This document shows positions 28,944-39,291 of a stretch of DNA of 64,000 nt, in pieces. This DNA comes from Limosilactobacillus viscerum (GTDB lineage Bacteria > Bacillota > Bacilli > Lactobacillales > Lactobacillaceae), in contig NZ_CANDNW010000003.1 of assembly GCF_947387525.1 (NCBI RefSeq), positions 41,113-105,112 on the forward strand. The letters are read 5' to 3'. The stretch's first letter is position 1; each line of letters starts with the position of its first letter. The position numbers and the translations under genes were made by a program. The notes beneath the pieces were generated by a model that saw only the letters and a program-made list of their open reading frames with translations, was not told the DNA's origin and ran no database searches.

Positions 28944-28983
28944 TAAACAAAAAAGAGCCCGCACCAGCGGACTCTTTTTTGTT
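28944..28983. terminator. Bidirectional terminator between yaaA and rpsD
   Basis: AAAAAAGAG-CCGC pairs with GCGG-CTCTTTTTT; A and T runs on both sides allow use on both strands. Confidence 0.9.
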
Positions 28984-28999
28984 AAGTAACCACTTAAGA

Positions 29000-29605
29000 T
29001 TACTTGTTGTAGAATTCAACGATAAGGGCTTCGTCGATATCTGCATCCATGTCTTCACGGGCAGGGATACGGTTCAACTTACCTTCAAGCTTGTCGGCAT
29101 CGAAGTCAACGTATGAAGGACGTGAAACAACAGCGTCAACAGCGTTCTTGATGATGTCCAGGTTCTTGGACTTTTCACGAACACCGATTACTTGGTTAAC
29201 GTCTACTTCGTATGAAGGAATGTCAACGCGCTTGCCATCAACAGTGATGTGACCGTGGTTAACCAGTTGACGAGCTTGACGACGGGTAGTAGCCAAACCT
29301 AAACGGTAAACCATGTTATCAAGACGACGTTCCAACAGGGCCATGAAGTTAGCACCGTGGGTACCTTCCTTGATCTTGCCGGCACGAACGAAGAGGTTAG
29401 CGAATTGACGTTCAGTCATTCCGTACATGAAACGCAGCTTTTGCTTTTCACGAAGTTGCGTACCATATTCAGAGAGCTTACCGTGACGATCACGACCGTG
29501 GTCACCAGGAGCGTATGGACGACGAGCTAATTCCTTACCAGTACCTGAAAGTGAAACGCCAAGACGACGTGATACACGCCAACTTGGACCAGTATAACGA
29601 GACAT
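29000..29605 (-). CDS. rpsD: 30S ribosomal protein S4
   Basis: Primary 16S rRNA-binding protein that nucleates the 30S body and can repress its own synthesis. The 201 residues begin [18 protein letters not shown] and contain the S4 RNA-binding domain (about 91-155; [28 protein letters not shown]). Length is normal. The gene is monocistronic with a long leader and a terminator shared with yaaA. Confidence 0.98.
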   Translation of the reverse strand: MSRYTGPSWRVSRRLGVSLSGTGKELARRPYAPGDHGRDRHGKLSEYGTQLREKQKLRFMYGMTERQFANLFVRAGKIKEGTHGANFMALLERRLDNMVYRLGLATTRRQARQLVNHGHITVDGKRVDIPSYEVDVNQVIGVREKSKNLDIIKNAVDAVVSRPSYVDFDADKLEGKLNRIPAREDMDADIDEALIVEFYNK

Positions 29606-29760
29606 AAATGAATTCCTCCAATAATTTTTGTTGGAGTAAAATAATCCGATGTGAGCTTGACATTCGTGCAGGCTGATTTGAATTTTTCACCCTTGCAGCT
29701 GGGTTACTAAAAACACCATTTGGCACCAGTCTGTTGACGAGCTTGCCCCTCACTGCTGCA
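29606..29760 (-). promoter_or_regulatory. rpsD leader with ribosome-site sequestering hairpin
   Basis: The leader before rpsD is about 150 nt long. Directly at the start, CTCCAA (mRNA) pairs with UUGGAG (29616-29636), covering most of the AUUGGAGGAAUU ribosome site. Upstream helices such as GGCA/UGCC are possible. This is what an S4-binding autoregulatory leader would look like; S4 binding is inferred from the known autoregulation of rpsD in Firmicutes. Confidence 0.5.
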
Positions 29761-29791
29761 TTATTTTACACAAGATCCAGAATACCATGTA

Positions 29792-30259
29792 TTAAGCTGG
29801 TTCGTCAATGACTTTACTAATAATTTGGGCAACTTCTTTCATTGTGCGAACTAATTGCTGGTCAAACCGGTCTTTTACTGGCGCATCGAGGTCAAAAACA
29901 CCAAATAACTCGCCACTTTTATCGGTTAAAGGAATAACCAGTTCCGACTTGGCGGCAGCGTCACAGGAAATGTAACCCGGAAACTGGGTAACATCAGGAA
30001 CCACCTGTGGTTGAACTTCTTTTGCGGCTACCCCACAAACGCCATGGCCGAGCGGGATATGCATGCAGGCAACCTGTCCTTGGAACGGGCCGAGATAAAG
30101 TTCATCATGCTCGTGATCATATAGGTAGAACCCTACCCAGTTGAGATTGGTAACGGTTTGGTTAACCAGTGCACTTGCATTGGCAAGGACTGTGATGGGA
30201 TTTTTCTCACCCGTTAGCAGTGCATTTAACTGGTCACTGATTAAATGGTAATTTTCCAT
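29792..30259 (-). CDS. Free methionine-(R)-sulfoxide reductase (GAF domain)
   Basis: A 155-residue stand-alone GAF domain of the fRMsr family, which reduces free Met-R-SO. All three family Cys are present: C65 (VACMHIP), C75 (GHGVCGVA) and C99 (YISCDAAAKSE). WVGFYLY and SELVIPL are further signatures. It probably aids oxidative stress defence. It is transcribed divergently from ezrA. Confidence 0.92.
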   Translation of the reverse strand: MENYHLISDQLNALLTGEKNPITVLANASALVNQTVTNLNWVGFYLYDHEHDELYLGPFQGQVACMHIPLGHGVCGVAAKEVQPQVVPDVTQFPGYISCDAAAKSELVIPLTDKSGELFGVFDLDAPVKDRFDQQLVRTMKEVAQIISKVIDEPA

Positions 30260-30303
30260 AATTTTGCCTCCCTTAAATAAGCACCGGCAAGTGCTAGTGA
30301 CTA

Positions 30304-30312
30304 TGTTATAAT
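30304..30312 (+). promoter_or_regulatory. Extended -10 promoter of ezrA
   Basis: TGTTATAAT (TATAAT 30307-30312), 69 nt before the ATG; no clear -35. Confidence 0.5.
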
Positions 30313-30380
30313 TTTAATTAAGAAGCTTATGACCGGTGATGGTTCTTGTCAACCGGTTAAATGATTAGGTGGGGTAATTA

Positions 30381-32075
30381 ATGTTTCAAATTTTAATTGC
30401 AGTTTTAATAATTGTCTTAGTACTTTTAATCGTGGTCGTTTGGTTCCAGCGGCGAGCATTAAAAGAAATTAACGAATTAAAGTCCGTTAGTGATGAATTA
30501 ACGAAGAAAAATCTGAGCAGCCAGCTAGCAGCTGCAAGCAAGATGCAACTAATCGGCGAGTCAAAAGAAGAACTTGCTAACTTGCAAAAAAAATATGATG
30601 ACAAGGTAGCGCCAGCAATTAAAAAGTTGCCACAACAGGGTGATGAATTATTAGCTGCTGCTAGGTCTAGCCAATTGCTGACCATCAATTCTGCTATTAA
30701 TGACTACCGTGAAGCCATTGGTAACACTAGTGAGCAGGTAAATAAGATTCAGCAGGCACTGCAAAAGCTGCAGCAGCAAGAAAAAAGGCACCATCAAGCA
30801 GTCGACCAGATTGAAAAACGCTACCGCCACTTCCACCAAAAGTTAGACGATAAGAGTTTTGAATATGGCGACACGGTTAAGGAGTTAAACGAACGCTTAA
30901 CCAAGTTAGAGCAACGATATGCGAAGTTTGTTGACCTTACCCACAAAGGTGACCTCGAAGCCGCACAAGAAATCTTAAATGAACTGCAAACCGATAATGA
31001 TCATTTTGCCCACTTACTAGAAGTAATTCCGAAGTTGTACCGGCCATTAGTCACCGAATTCCCTGACCAGCTTTCTGAATTAAAGAGTGGTTACCAGACG
31101 CTAACCAACCAGCATTACAACTTTACTGAAAAAGATTTAGATAAAAAGATTGAACAGCTGCAAGAAAAGCTACGGCAAACCGTTAAGCAATTAAATGATT
31201 TACAGGTCGATGTTGTTAAGCAGTCTAATAAGGACCTTAGTGAAGAGATTGATAACTTATACGGCGTAATGCAAAAGGAAATTGATGCAAAGCCGGAAGC
31301 CCTTCACCTAATGAAGACGATGAGTGAATTCATTCCACACGCTCGGCGGCAAAATAGTGAATTAACGGCTGAATTAAAGCGACTTAACCTTAGCTATACG
31401 TTTAATAATAATGAAATTGAGTCCGCCCGGCGCCTTGACGAACAGATTAAGTCAATTGATAAGGATTACCAGCGGGATGCAAAGGCGGTTAAGGAACATA
31501 CCGTAATCTTCAGTCAGGTAATTGAGGTTGAAAAGGCAAACCAAAAAGAGCTAACTGCAATTGAAGAGAAGCAGAAGAAAATCAACGATGAGGTTGCAAA
31601 ACTGCAGACTGATGAACTTCGTGCCCGGAAGATGCTCCAACGGTACTCCGTTGATATTCGGACAATTAAGCGGCAAGTTGAGCAACTAAACTTACCGGGA
31701 GTTTCGCAAGACTACATTGATTACTTCATGGGTGTAACGGATGAGATTAAGAAATTATCCGCCGAACTCCACCAGTATAAGATCAACATGGATGATGTTA
31801 CTAAGCAATTGATCATGGTTGAAGCGGACCTTGAAACGCTGCGGGAAAAGACAAATGACCTTCGTGATAGTGCAGAACTGACGGAACGCCTTCTTCAATA
31901 TGCTAACCGTTTTGCGGATAATGAAAGAATCGAAAAGGCCGCCACTGAGTCACGACAATTGTTCAGTGACTATAAGTATGCAAAGAGCCTTGAAAAGATT
32001 GGGACCGCCCTTGAGGAGGTTGAACCAGGTTCATTTAAACGGATTGAAGATAGCTACTATAATGAAGATAATTAA
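30381..32075 (+). CDS. ezrA: Septation ring formation regulator EzrA
   Basis: Membrane-anchored negative regulator of FtsZ ring formation and organiser of the division machinery. The 564-residue protein has one N-terminal membrane helix (about 3-22; ILIAVLIIVLVLLIVVVWF), then a basic stop-transfer and over 500 residues of spectrin-like coiled coil rich in Gln, Lys and Glu. This layout and length are the EzrA family standard. It is monocistronic with a terminator. Confidence 0.94.
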   Translation: MFQILIAVLIIVLVLLIVVVWFQRRALKEINELKSVSDELTKKNLSSQLAAASKMQLIGESKEELANLQKKYDDKVAPAIKKLPQQGDELLAAARSSQLLTINSAINDYREAIGNTSEQVNKIQQALQKLQQQEKRHHQAVDQIEKRYRHFHQKLDDKSFEYGDTVKELNERLTKLEQRYAKFVDLTHKGDLEAAQEILNELQTDNDHFAHLLEVIPKLYRPLVTEFPDQLSELKSGYQTLTNQHYNFTEKDLDKKIEQLQEKLRQTVKQLNDLQVDVVKQSNKDLSEEIDNLYGVMQKEIDAKPEALHLMKTMSEFIPHARRQNSELTAELKRLNLSYTFNNNEIESARRLDEQIKSIDKDYQRDAKAVKEHTVIFSQVIEVEKANQKELTAIEEKQKKINDEVAKLQTDELRARKMLQRYSVDIRTIKRQVEQLNLPGVSQDYIDYFMGVTDEIKKLSAELHQYKINMDDVTKQLIMVEADLETLREKTNDLRDSAELTERLLQYANRFADNERIEKAATESRQLFSDYKYAKSLEKIGTALEEVEPGSFKRIEDSYYNEDN

Positions 32076-32083
32076 ATAGTTGA

Positions 32084-32132
32084 CGGTCGGGACTGTGACA
32101 AAACTCGGTTTTGCCACAATCCCTTTGTTTTT
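32084..32132 (+). terminator. ezrA terminator
   Basis: GGGACTGTG-CAAAA pairs with TTTTG-CACAATCCC, followed by TTTGTTTTTT. Confidence 0.85.
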
Positions 32133-32149
32133 TAGCTCCGAATATTACA

Positions 32150-32300
32150 GAGATATCGCGTGCTACACCCCCAGCGCCTTAGTGTCTAGCTGCGGACAAT
32201 TGCTAGCCCGTTCCGTGCTAACGATCGCCCTATGCTAGCCATACCAGATAGGCTAGCTTCGCGTCGCAGGCCCTAACCGGGGTTGTGTCACAGCTCCGGT
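32150..32300. repeat. GC-rich intergenic repeat-like stretch
   Basis: Between ezrA and nifS. The segment GCTAGC...CGTGCTAAC...ATGCTAGCC resembles a diverged form of the repeats at 6727-6934 in order of blocks. A near-perfect palindrome with arms ACCGG-G-TGTG/CACA-C-CCGGT closes it at 32275-32299. No ORF. The remaining part of the 32076-32405 gap holds the ezrA terminator and the nifS promoter. Confidence 0.45.
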
Positions 32301-32303
32301 CTT

Positions 32304-32312
32304 TGTTATAAT
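32304..32312 (+). promoter_or_regulatory. Extended -10 promoter of nifS-thiI
   Basis: TGTTATAAT (TATAAT 32307-32312); TTGTGT 18 nt upstream may be the -35. Confidence 0.55.
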
Positions 32313-32405
32313 ATGAAGTTGCTTTAAGAAAGCGTCGAACCATTTTCCTGCCGGCAAGGAGCCGGTTGATGACCGTCAGATGAAATTATCAGAGGAGCAA
32401 GAGCG

Positions 32406-33554
32406 ATGATCTATTTTGATAATAGCGCGACAACACAGATTTCGCCGGAAGTACTAGCTACCTATGACACGGTAAGCAAGAAGATCTGGGGGAATCCCAG
32501 CAGCCTGCATAACTTCGGTGAAGAAGCGTGGAATCTATTAGAACAAGCCCGGCAGCAAATTGCCAAGCTGGTAGGCGTAAAGCCAAGTGAAATCATCTTT
32601 ACTAGTGGCGGCTCAGAAGGTGATAACTGGGTGATTAAGGGAACCGCCATGGCTAAGCGACGGTTCGGTAAGCATATTATTACCACGTCGGTTGAACACG
32701 CTGCTGTTCGTAACTCAATGGCACAGTTAGAAGAACTGGGCTTTGATGTGACCTACCTTCCAGTTGATAAAGAAGGACGGATTAACCCGGCAGATGTTAA
32801 GGCTGCTCTTCGTCCAGACACAATCTTAGTTTCAATTATGGCTGTTAATAATGAGATTGGGACGATCCAACCCATTAAGGAAGTGGGGGAAATATTAAAG
32901 GATTACCCAAACATCCACTACATGGTTGATGCCGTTCAGGCAATTGGCAAGGGAATTGATGACATTGTCTTCAGTGACCGGGTCGACTTTGCAACCTTCT
33001 CAGGGCACAAATTTCATGCACCACGGGGGACCGGCTTTGTTTACGTGAAGAGCGGTCGAAAGCTTGAGCCACTGGTTGCTGGTGGTGGCCAGGAGCGGAC
33101 AATGCGGAGTGGAACCGAAAATACACCCGGGGATGTCGCCATGGCCCGGGCAATCCGTCTGGTGAAAGAAAATGAAGCGACGACGGTTAAGACGGAGCAA
33201 GCAATTAAGGAAAAAATCTATGACTACCTTCAGCAGTTTGACCACGTGAAGATTTTCTCTGGTCGTCAGGAGGGCTTTGCACCTCATGTGCTTTGCTTTG
33301 CGATTGTTGGTGTTCGTGGTGAAACCATTGTTCACGCTTTTGAGGAAAAGGGTATCTATATTTCAACAACCAGCGCATGTTCTTCAAAGAAGCATGCTGA
33401 AGCAGGTACTCTAGCTGCAATGAAGGTACCCGAAAACGAAGCGACGAGTGCTGTTCGAATCAGCCTTGGCGATCAGAACACGTTAGAAGAAGCGGATGAA
33501 TTCAACCGTGTCTTTGACGAATTATACGCGGGCTTCAAGAAAATTATTGATTAA
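32406..33554 (+). CDS. Cysteine desulfurase (NifS/IscS family)
   Basis: PLP enzyme that takes sulfur from Cys. The 382 residues show YFDNSATT at the N-terminus, the SGGSEGDNWVIKG region, the PLP Lys in FSGHKFHAPRGTG and the active Cys in the loop STTSACSSKK, typical of group I enzymes. It lies 25 nt upstream of thiI. This pairing, as in B. subtilis nifZ-thiI, indicates that it supplies persulfide for 4-thiouridine in tRNA. Confidence 0.94.
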   Translation: MIYFDNSATTQISPEVLATYDTVSKKIWGNPSSLHNFGEEAWNLLEQARQQIAKLVGVKPSEIIFTSGGSEGDNWVIKGTAMAKRRFGKHIITTSVEHAAVRNSMAQLEELGFDVTYLPVDKEGRINPADVKAALRPDTILVSIMAVNNEIGTIQPIKEVGEILKDYPNIHYMVDAVQAIGKGIDDIVFSDRVDFATFSGHKFHAPRGTGFVYVKSGRKLEPLVAGGGQERTMRSGTENTPGDVAMARAIRLVKENEATTVKTEQAIKEKIYDYLQQFDHVKIFSGRQEGFAPHVLCFAIVGVRGETIVHAFEEKGIYISTTSACSSKKHAEAGTLAAMKVPENEATSAVRISLGDQNTLEEADEFNRVFDELYAGFKKIID

Positions 33555-33579
33555 GGAGTAGACGGAAGGAGGAAAATAC

Positions 33580-34800
33580 TTGCAATACACTGAAATTATG
33601 GTGCGGTACGGTGAACTTTCCACCAAGGGTCATAATAAAAAATCATTTATTGACCGCCTTGGTGACAATGTTCGTCACGCCCTCCACAAATTTGACCAGG
33701 TAAAGGTTCACGCACAGCAGGACCGGCTTCATGTTGAATTAAATGGGGCTAACTATGATGAGGTAATGAAGCACCTCAAGGATGTATTTGGTATTCAAAA
33801 TTTTTCACCATCGATCAAGGTGGAAAAAAACTTTGCCGCGGTTGCAAAGGCGGCGGAAGAAATGGTCGAAGAGCAAGTGAAGGAACCAGTTACCTTTAAA
33901 ATTGAAACCAAGCGCTCAGACCACAAATTCCCAATTGACACCTTTGAAATGAACGATAAGCTTGGTGGTGACTTGCTAACCAAGTTCCCGGACAAGTTAA
34001 AAGTTGATGTTCACCACCCGGACTTAACTATCCGGGTCGAGATCCGGCTTAATGGGATCTACTTATCCAGTGAAACAATCAAGGGGGCAGGTGGTCTCCC
34101 GGTCGGCACCGCCGGTAAGGGAATGATGATGCTCTCCGGAGGAATTGATTCACCAGTTGCCGCCTACTTAGGGATGAAACGTGGTGTCTCCATGGAGATG
34201 GTTCACTTCTTCAGTCCTCCGTACACTAGTCCGCAGGCTTTGGCTAAGGCTAAGCAGCTAACCGAAAAGCTAGCCAAGTATTCAGGAAGCATTAAGTTCA
34301 TTGAGGTGCCATTTACTGAAATTCAGGAAACGGTTAAGGAAAAGGTGCCTGAAGGTTACCTGATGACGATCCAGCGGCGGATGATGCTGCGATTGGCAAC
34401 GGCCATCATGGAAAAACGGCATGGCCTGGCAATCTTTAATGGTGAATCGCTTGGTCAGGTAGCATCACAAACAATGGAAAGCATGTTGGCAATTGAAGAT
34501 GTAACAAACTATCCAGTCTTACGGCCAGTCCTCTCTTATGACAAGACCGAAATCATCAAGATTGCTGAAGAAATCGGCACTTATGACCTGTCAATCTTGC
34601 CATACGAGGACTGCTGCACCGTCTTTACACCACCGTCGCCAAAGACCAAGCCAAGCGTAAAGAAGGCGCGGCTTTATGAAAAGCACCTTGATATTGATGT
34701 CCTGATTCAACGTTCGCTTGACGGGATCAAGATTACCAACATCCACCCAGGTGAAGATTTCCTGAACCAGAATGAAGACGTTTTTGCAGAATTACTTTAA
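33580..34800 (+). CDS. thiI: tRNA 4-thiouridine synthase
   Basis: Adenylates U8 of tRNA and inserts sulfur to give s4U. The 406 residues have the N-terminal ferredoxin-like and THUMP domains (about 1-165) and the PP-loop pyrophosphatase domain with [18 protein letters not shown]. The C-terminal rhodanese domain of the E. coli protein is absent, as usual in Firmicutes; a Cys pair CC in [11 protein letters not shown] is seen. It starts with TTG at 33580 after GGAAGGAGG. Confidence 0.94.
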   Translation: MQYTEIMVRYGELSTKGHNKKSFIDRLGDNVRHALHKFDQVKVHAQQDRLHVELNGANYDEVMKHLKDVFGIQNFSPSIKVEKNFAAVAKAAEEMVEEQVKEPVTFKIETKRSDHKFPIDTFEMNDKLGGDLLTKFPDKLKVDVHHPDLTIRVEIRLNGIYLSSETIKGAGGLPVGTAGKGMMMLSGGIDSPVAAYLGMKRGVSMEMVHFFSPPYTSPQALAKAKQLTEKLAKYSGSIKFIEVPFTEIQETVKEKVPEGYLMTIQRRMMLRLATAIMEKRHGLAIFNGESLGQVASQTMESMLAIEDVTNYPVLRPVLSYDKTEIIKIAEEIGTYDLSILPYEDCCTVFTPPSPKTKPSVKKARLYEKHLDIDVLIQRSLDGIKITNIHPGEDFLNQNEDVFAELL

Positions 34801-34809
34801 AATCTCTGC

Positions 34810-34838
34810 TTGACGTTAGGGAATTATTTAGCTATCAT
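34810..34838 (+). promoter_or_regulatory. valS leader promoter
   Basis: TTGACG (34810-34815), 17 nt, TATCAT (34833-34838). Confidence 0.65.
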
Positions 34839-34845
34839 ACAAGCA

Positions 34846-35085
34846 TAATAAGCAATGACCGAAATAGTAGTGGATTAAGCAGTGTCCAGGGAGGGCCGTT
34901 AATTGAGAAGGCCTCGCTGTTAATTCGTGAATGTAGCTCGGGAGCTGACTGGCTGAACGTTTAGTAGGCTGGTCCGGTTCATTACCGTTACTAAATGATT
35001 GAGCGGGGTAGCCAGGTGGCTATCCAATTTAGGTGGTAACGCGAGCAAGTCGTCCTATCAGAGATGGTAGGACGACTTTTTTATT
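34846..35085 (+). promoter_or_regulatory. T-box riboswitch controlling valS (specifier GUA)
   Basis: Transcribed leader that senses uncharged tRNA-Val. It has the AGTAG-type stem I start, a specifier in GAAT-GTA-G (GTA 34933-34935, a Val codon), the T-box AGGTGGTAACGCG (35031-35043) and a terminator with the 10-bp arms AGTCGTCCTA/TAGGACGACT (35048-35077) plus TTTTTT. The variable base of UGGU would pair with discriminator A73, as expected for tRNA-Val. It fills the 34801-35150 gap. Confidence 0.88.
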
Positions 35086-35150
35086 CGTCTCGTCAGTGCT
35101 TACGAAATGAGATAAGTTTTAGAAGAGAAAGTGAAAGGAGCGGTTATACA

Positions 35151-37805
35151 ATGGCAGAAAAAGATATGTCAACTAAGTATGATCCAACAGCTGTTGAAGC
35201 TGGTCGTTACCAATGGTGGATTGACCAGGGCCTCTTCAAACCAAGTGGTGATAAGCAGGCCCACCCGTACTCAATCGTTATTCCACCGCCGAATGTTACG
35301 GGGAAACTGCACCTTGGTCACGCCTGGGATACAACCTTGCAGGATATCATTATCCGTCAAAAGCGGATGCAGGGTTATGACGTGCTGTGGATTCCTGGAA
35401 TGGACCACGCCGGGATTGCTACCCAGGCAAAGGTTGAAGCGCGGTTACGCGAACAGGGTATCTCCCGTTATGACCTTGGCCGGGAAAAGTTTGTCCAACA
35501 GGTGTGGGACTGGAAGGATGAATATGCCGATATTATCCACAAGCAATGGGCTAAGATGGGGATCTCCGTTGATTATGACCGTGAACGGTTCACACTGGAT
35601 GAGGGGTTAAACAAGGCGGTACGGAAGGTCTTTGTTGAACTTTACAAGAAGGGCCTGATTTACCGGGGAACTTACATTATCAACTGGGACCCACAAGCAC
35701 GGACCGCTCTTTCTGATATCGAAGTTGTCCACAAGGATGACAAGGGTGCCTTTTACCATGTTAAGTACCCATTCACTGATGGCACCACTTTCCACGGTAA
35801 GGACTATATTGAAATCGCCACTACCCGGCCTGAAACCATGTTTGGTGATGAAGCTGTTGCGGTTCACCCTGATGATGAACGGTACAAGGAACTGATCGGT
35901 AAGAAGGTCAAGGTTCCACTGGTTAACCGTGAAATTGAAATCATCGCTGACAGTTACGTAACGCCTGACTTTGGTACTGGGATGGTTAAGATTACCCCTG
36001 CCCATGACCCGAACGACTTTAAGGTTGGTAAGCGCCACAACTTACCAGAACTGAACACAATGAACGAAGACGCCTCAATGAACGAAAATGCCGGTAAGTA
36101 TGAAGGAATGGACCGGTTTGAAGCACGGAAGGCGATCGTGAAGGACCTGGAAGACCAAGGCTACATGCTAAAGGTTGTTCCAATTGTTCACTCTGTTGGT
36201 CACTCTGAACGGACCGGTGTTCAAGTTGAAGCTCGTTTGTCTACCCAGTGGTTTGTTAAGATGAAGCCACTGGCCGAAATGGCATTAAAGAACCAAAAGA
36301 CTGACGACCGGGTTAACTTCGTCCCTGAACGGTTTGAGCATACCTTTACCCAGTGGATGGAGAACATTCATGACTGGGTTATTTCCCGGCAACTCTGGTG
36401 GGGACACCGGATCCCGGCTTGGTACAATAAGCAGACCGGGGAAGTTTACGTTGGAATGGAAGCACCAAAAGACGCTGAAAACTGGGAACAAGATAGTGAT
36501 GTCTTAGATACTTGGTTCTCCAGTGCCCTATGGCCATTCTCAACGATGGGCTGGCCAGATACCGATGCAGCTGACTTTAAGCGCTACTTCCCAACCAATA
36601 CCCTGGTTACCGGTTATGACATTATCTTCTTCTGGGTTTCCCGGATGATCTTCCAATCACTGGAATTCACTGGCAAGGCTCCATTCAAGAATGTTCTTCT
36701 TCACGGTTTAATTCGTGATGAACAAGGGCGGAAGATGAGTAAGTCCCTTGGTAACGGGATTGACCCAATGGACGTTATTAAGAAGTATGGTGTTGATGCT
36801 TTACGGTGGTTCCTGATTACTGGTTCAACTCCAGGTCAAGATATCCGTTTCTCTTACACGAAGATGGATGCCGCTTGGAACTTCATTAACAAGATTTGGA
36901 ATGCTAGCCGGTACGTAATCATGAACCTTGGCGAGATGTCGGCACCAGTTCTGCCTGCTAAGGATAAGTGGGACCTTTCCGACCGCTGGATTCTCAGCCG
37001 GTTGAATGCCACCATTAAGCAGGTTAATGAAATGTCAGAGAAGTTTGAATTCGGTGAAGTCGGTCGTGCCCTGTACAACTTCATCTGGAATGACTTCTGT
37101 GACTGGTACATTGAAATGACCAAGGAAAAGCTGAACAACGGGACAGATGAAGAAAAGGCCAACACCAAGAACATCTTGGGTTACGTCCTGGATCAAACCC
37201 TGAAGTTGCTCCACCCAATCATGCCATTTGTCACTGAAAAGCTGTGGCAATCAATGCCACACGAAGGCAAGTCAATCATGATTGCCAAGTACCCAGTGGT
37301 TAATGCGGACCTGGATGATCCAGCAGCAACTGAACAGATGGACAGCTTAATTGAAATGATCAAGGCTGTTCGGACAATCCGGAATGAAGCTAATGCACCA
37401 ATGTCAAAGCCGGTTGATATCCTGGTCAAGACTAAGGATGACCACTTGAAGGAGATGCTGAATGCTAACCGCGACTACATTGACCGCTTCTGCCACCCAG
37501 CTGACCTGCAGATTGCAGCCGATGTGGAAGCACCTAAGTTGGCAATGTCCAGCATCCTGGCAGGGGCCGAGGTCTTCATCCCAATGGCTGAACTGGTGGA
37601 CCTAGATGAAGAAAAGGCCAAGATGGAAAAAGAAATCGCTAAGTTGCAAAAGGAAGTTGACCGTTCCAACAAGAAGCTTGGTAACAAGAAGTTTGTTGAA
37701 AATGCGCCAGAAAAGGTGGTTGAAGCTGAAAAGCAAAAGGCTGTTGAATGGCAAGAAAAGCTTGCGGCAGCCAAGGACCGTCTTACTTCACTGGAAAATG
37801 CTTAA
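35151..37805 (+). CDS. valS: Valyl-tRNA synthetase
   Basis: Class Ia synthetase charging tRNA-Val. The 884 residues contain the HIGH-type [13 protein letters not shown] near the N-terminus, the editing CP1 domain ([18 protein letters not shown]), the KMSKS loop ([14 protein letters not shown]), the anticodon-binding domain and the C-terminal coiled coil (about 815-880; Lys/Glu rich) typical of ValRS. The ATG at 35151 has GAAAGGAG upstream. A longer in-frame reading would begin inside the T-box terminator and is rejected. Confidence 0.97.
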   Translation: MAEKDMSTKYDPTAVEAGRYQWWIDQGLFKPSGDKQAHPYSIVIPPPNVTGKLHLGHAWDTTLQDIIIRQKRMQGYDVLWIPGMDHAGIATQAKVEARLREQGISRYDLGREKFVQQVWDWKDEYADIIHKQWAKMGISVDYDRERFTLDEGLNKAVRKVFVELYKKGLIYRGTYIINWDPQARTALSDIEVVHKDDKGAFYHVKYPFTDGTTFHGKDYIEIATTRPETMFGDEAVAVHPDDERYKELIGKKVKVPLVNREIEIIADSYVTPDFGTGMVKITPAHDPNDFKVGKRHNLPELNTMNEDASMNENAGKYEGMDRFEARKAIVKDLEDQGYMLKVVPIVHSVGHSERTGVQVEARLSTQWFVKMKPLAEMALKNQKTDDRVNFVPERFEHTFTQWMENIHDWVISRQLWWGHRIPAWYNKQTGEVYVGMEAPKDAENWEQDSDVLDTWFSSALWPFSTMGWPDTDAADFKRYFPTNTLVTGYDIIFFWVSRMIFQSLEFTGKAPFKNVLLHGLIRDEQGRKMSKSLGNGIDPMDVIKKYGVDALRWFLITGSTPGQDIRFSYTKMDAAWNFINKIWNASRYVIMNLGEMSAPVLPAKDKWDLSDRWILSRLNATIKQVNEMSEKFEFGEVGRALYNFIWNDFCDWYIEMTKEKLNNGTDEEKANTKNILGYVLDQTLKLLHPIMPFVTEKLWQSMPHEGKSIMIAKYPVVNADLDDPAATEQMDSLIEMIKAVRTIRNEANAPMSKPVDILVKTKDDHLKEMLNANRDYIDRFCHPADLQIAADVEAPKLAMSSILAGAEVFIPMAELVDLDEEKAKMEKEIAKLQKEVDRSNKKLGNKKFVENAPEKVVEAEKQKAVEWQEKLAAAKDRLTSLENA

Positions 37806-37845
37806 TAAATGAATCGGGAACATAACTAAAGTTCCGCTGAGCACA

Positions 37846-37890
37846 AAACGAGGTCCGGAGTTTGGCTTTGCCAGGCTGTGGGCCTCGTTT
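37846..37890 (+). terminator. valS terminator; copy 1 of a shared hairpin
   Basis: CGAGGTCC pairs with GGGCCTCG across an inner stem, then TTT. A homologous hairpin follows gnd at 63605-63650. Confidence 0.7.
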
Positions 37891-37924
37891 GCATACCGCG
37901 TTATCAAGTTAAAGGAGCAAGAAA

Positions 37925-39241
37925 ATGATTTCGACGTATGAAGAAGCATTAAATTTTATTCACGGCCGGACTAAGTTTAAGAAGATTCCAACCTTAAAAC
38001 GGATGCGCCGCTTTTTAGCTGAATTAGGGAACCCACAGGATGGCCTTCGCTATATTCACGTAACGGGGACGAATGGCAAGGGGTCGGCAGTTGCCATGAT
38101 GCGGTCGATGCTGTTAGCAAGCGGCCTTGACGTGGGAAGCTTTACCTCACCATTTATTACCCGCTTTAACGAACGAATTGAGTATAATGCCAAGCAGATC
38201 AGTGATGAGGACCTGGTCCGGTTAACTAACCGGGTAGCAAAGGTAGTAGCCAAACTTGACCAGGAATTGCCAGAAGGCGGGCCAACCGAATTCGAAATTG
38301 ATACAGCCATTATGTTTTGCTACATGGCCGAAAAGAAACCGGATGTAGTATTACTGGAAGTGGGAATTGGCGGTCTGTTTGACTCAACCAACGTCATCAT
38401 TCCGGCGGTGAGTGTGATTACAACCGTTGGCTGGGACCACATGAAGTACCTAGGTAACACATTGGCAGAGATTGCTCAGCAAAAAGCGGGAATTATCAAG
38501 GATGGAAAGCCGGTTGTAATCGGCAACCTCCCGGAAAGCGCTGAACGGGTTGTCCGTTCAACGGCTGCTAAGCTGAATTCAACCGTGTATGCGCTGGGGG
38601 ATGATTTTAAGATTAGCAAAGAAAAGTCCCACCACTTTTATGCCGAAATTAAGTACCAGGGACCAGGGCTGCCTAATTTTTGCTGCCAATTAGGCCTGGG
38701 TGGTGACTACCAGGTGGAAAATGCCGGAGTTGCATTAATGGCTACCCAGCAATTCCTTAATAGTTTGCACCTGCCCGTCGACCGGACGGCACTGAAAAAG
38801 GGACTTGCTAGCACCTGTTGGCCTGGACGTTTGGAAGTTGTCAATGATTCGCCACTTGTTTTACTAGATGGTGCCCATAATCTGCCGGGGGTTCAGGCAT
38901 TGGTCAAGACGATTAAGGACGACTTCAGTGACCGGGATGTTTATTTGCTCGTCGCAATTTTGGCCGATAAGCAGTATGATTTGATGCTCGGCGAATTAGC
39001 CAGTCTGGGCAATGTCCATATCACAGTCACCCACTTTGCCGGCCCCGGCCCCAAGCGACCAAGTGCAGACCTGGCCACCGTCGCAAAGGAGGTTCCGGCA
39101 CGCTACCCAATTCAGGTTAATGAGCAGTGGCAGTTGGCCTTCCAAGAGATTGCCAGTCAGCTCAGCAGTGAAGATGTAATGATTGTGACCGGGTCACTGT
39201 ACTTTATTTCAGAAGTTCGACATTTATTTAGTGACAATTAA
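37925..39241 (+). CDS. folC: Folylpolyglutamate/dihydrofolate synthase
   Basis: Mur-ligase fold enzyme that adds glutamates to folates and may also make dihydrofolate. The 438 residues have the ATP loop HVTGTNGKGSAVAMM, FTSPFITRFNERI, the LLEVGIGGLFDSTNV segment, and the C-terminal LDGAHNLPG. It follows valS as in B. subtilis, although a terminator lies between. AAAGGAG precedes the ATG. Confidence 0.94.
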   Translation: MISTYEEALNFIHGRTKFKKIPTLKRMRRFLAELGNPQDGLRYIHVTGTNGKGSAVAMMRSMLLASGLDVGSFTSPFITRFNERIEYNAKQISDEDLVRLTNRVAKVVAKLDQELPEGGPTEFEIDTAIMFCYMAEKKPDVVLLEVGIGGLFDSTNVIIPAVSVITTVGWDHMKYLGNTLAEIAQQKAGIIKDGKPVVIGNLPESAERVVRSTAAKLNSTVYALGDDFKISKEKSHHFYAEIKYQGPGLPNFCCQLGLGGDYQVENAGVALMATQQFLNSLHLPVDRTALKKGLASTCWPGRLEVVNDSPLVLLDGAHNLPGVQALVKTIKDDFSDRDVYLLVAILADKQYDLMLGELASLGNVHITVTHFAGPGPKRPSADLATVAKEVPARYPIQVNEQWQLAFQEIASQLSSEDVMIVTGSLYFISEVRHLFSDN

Positions 39242-39291
39242 GAATTTTGCCGTATTTATTATTTAGACCGAAAAATAGGAGAATGATAAAG

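Noticed and set aside
35064-35150. Longer valS start
   Set aside because: The extra codons lie in the T-box terminator; the ATG at 35151 has a strong ribosome site and fits ValRS.
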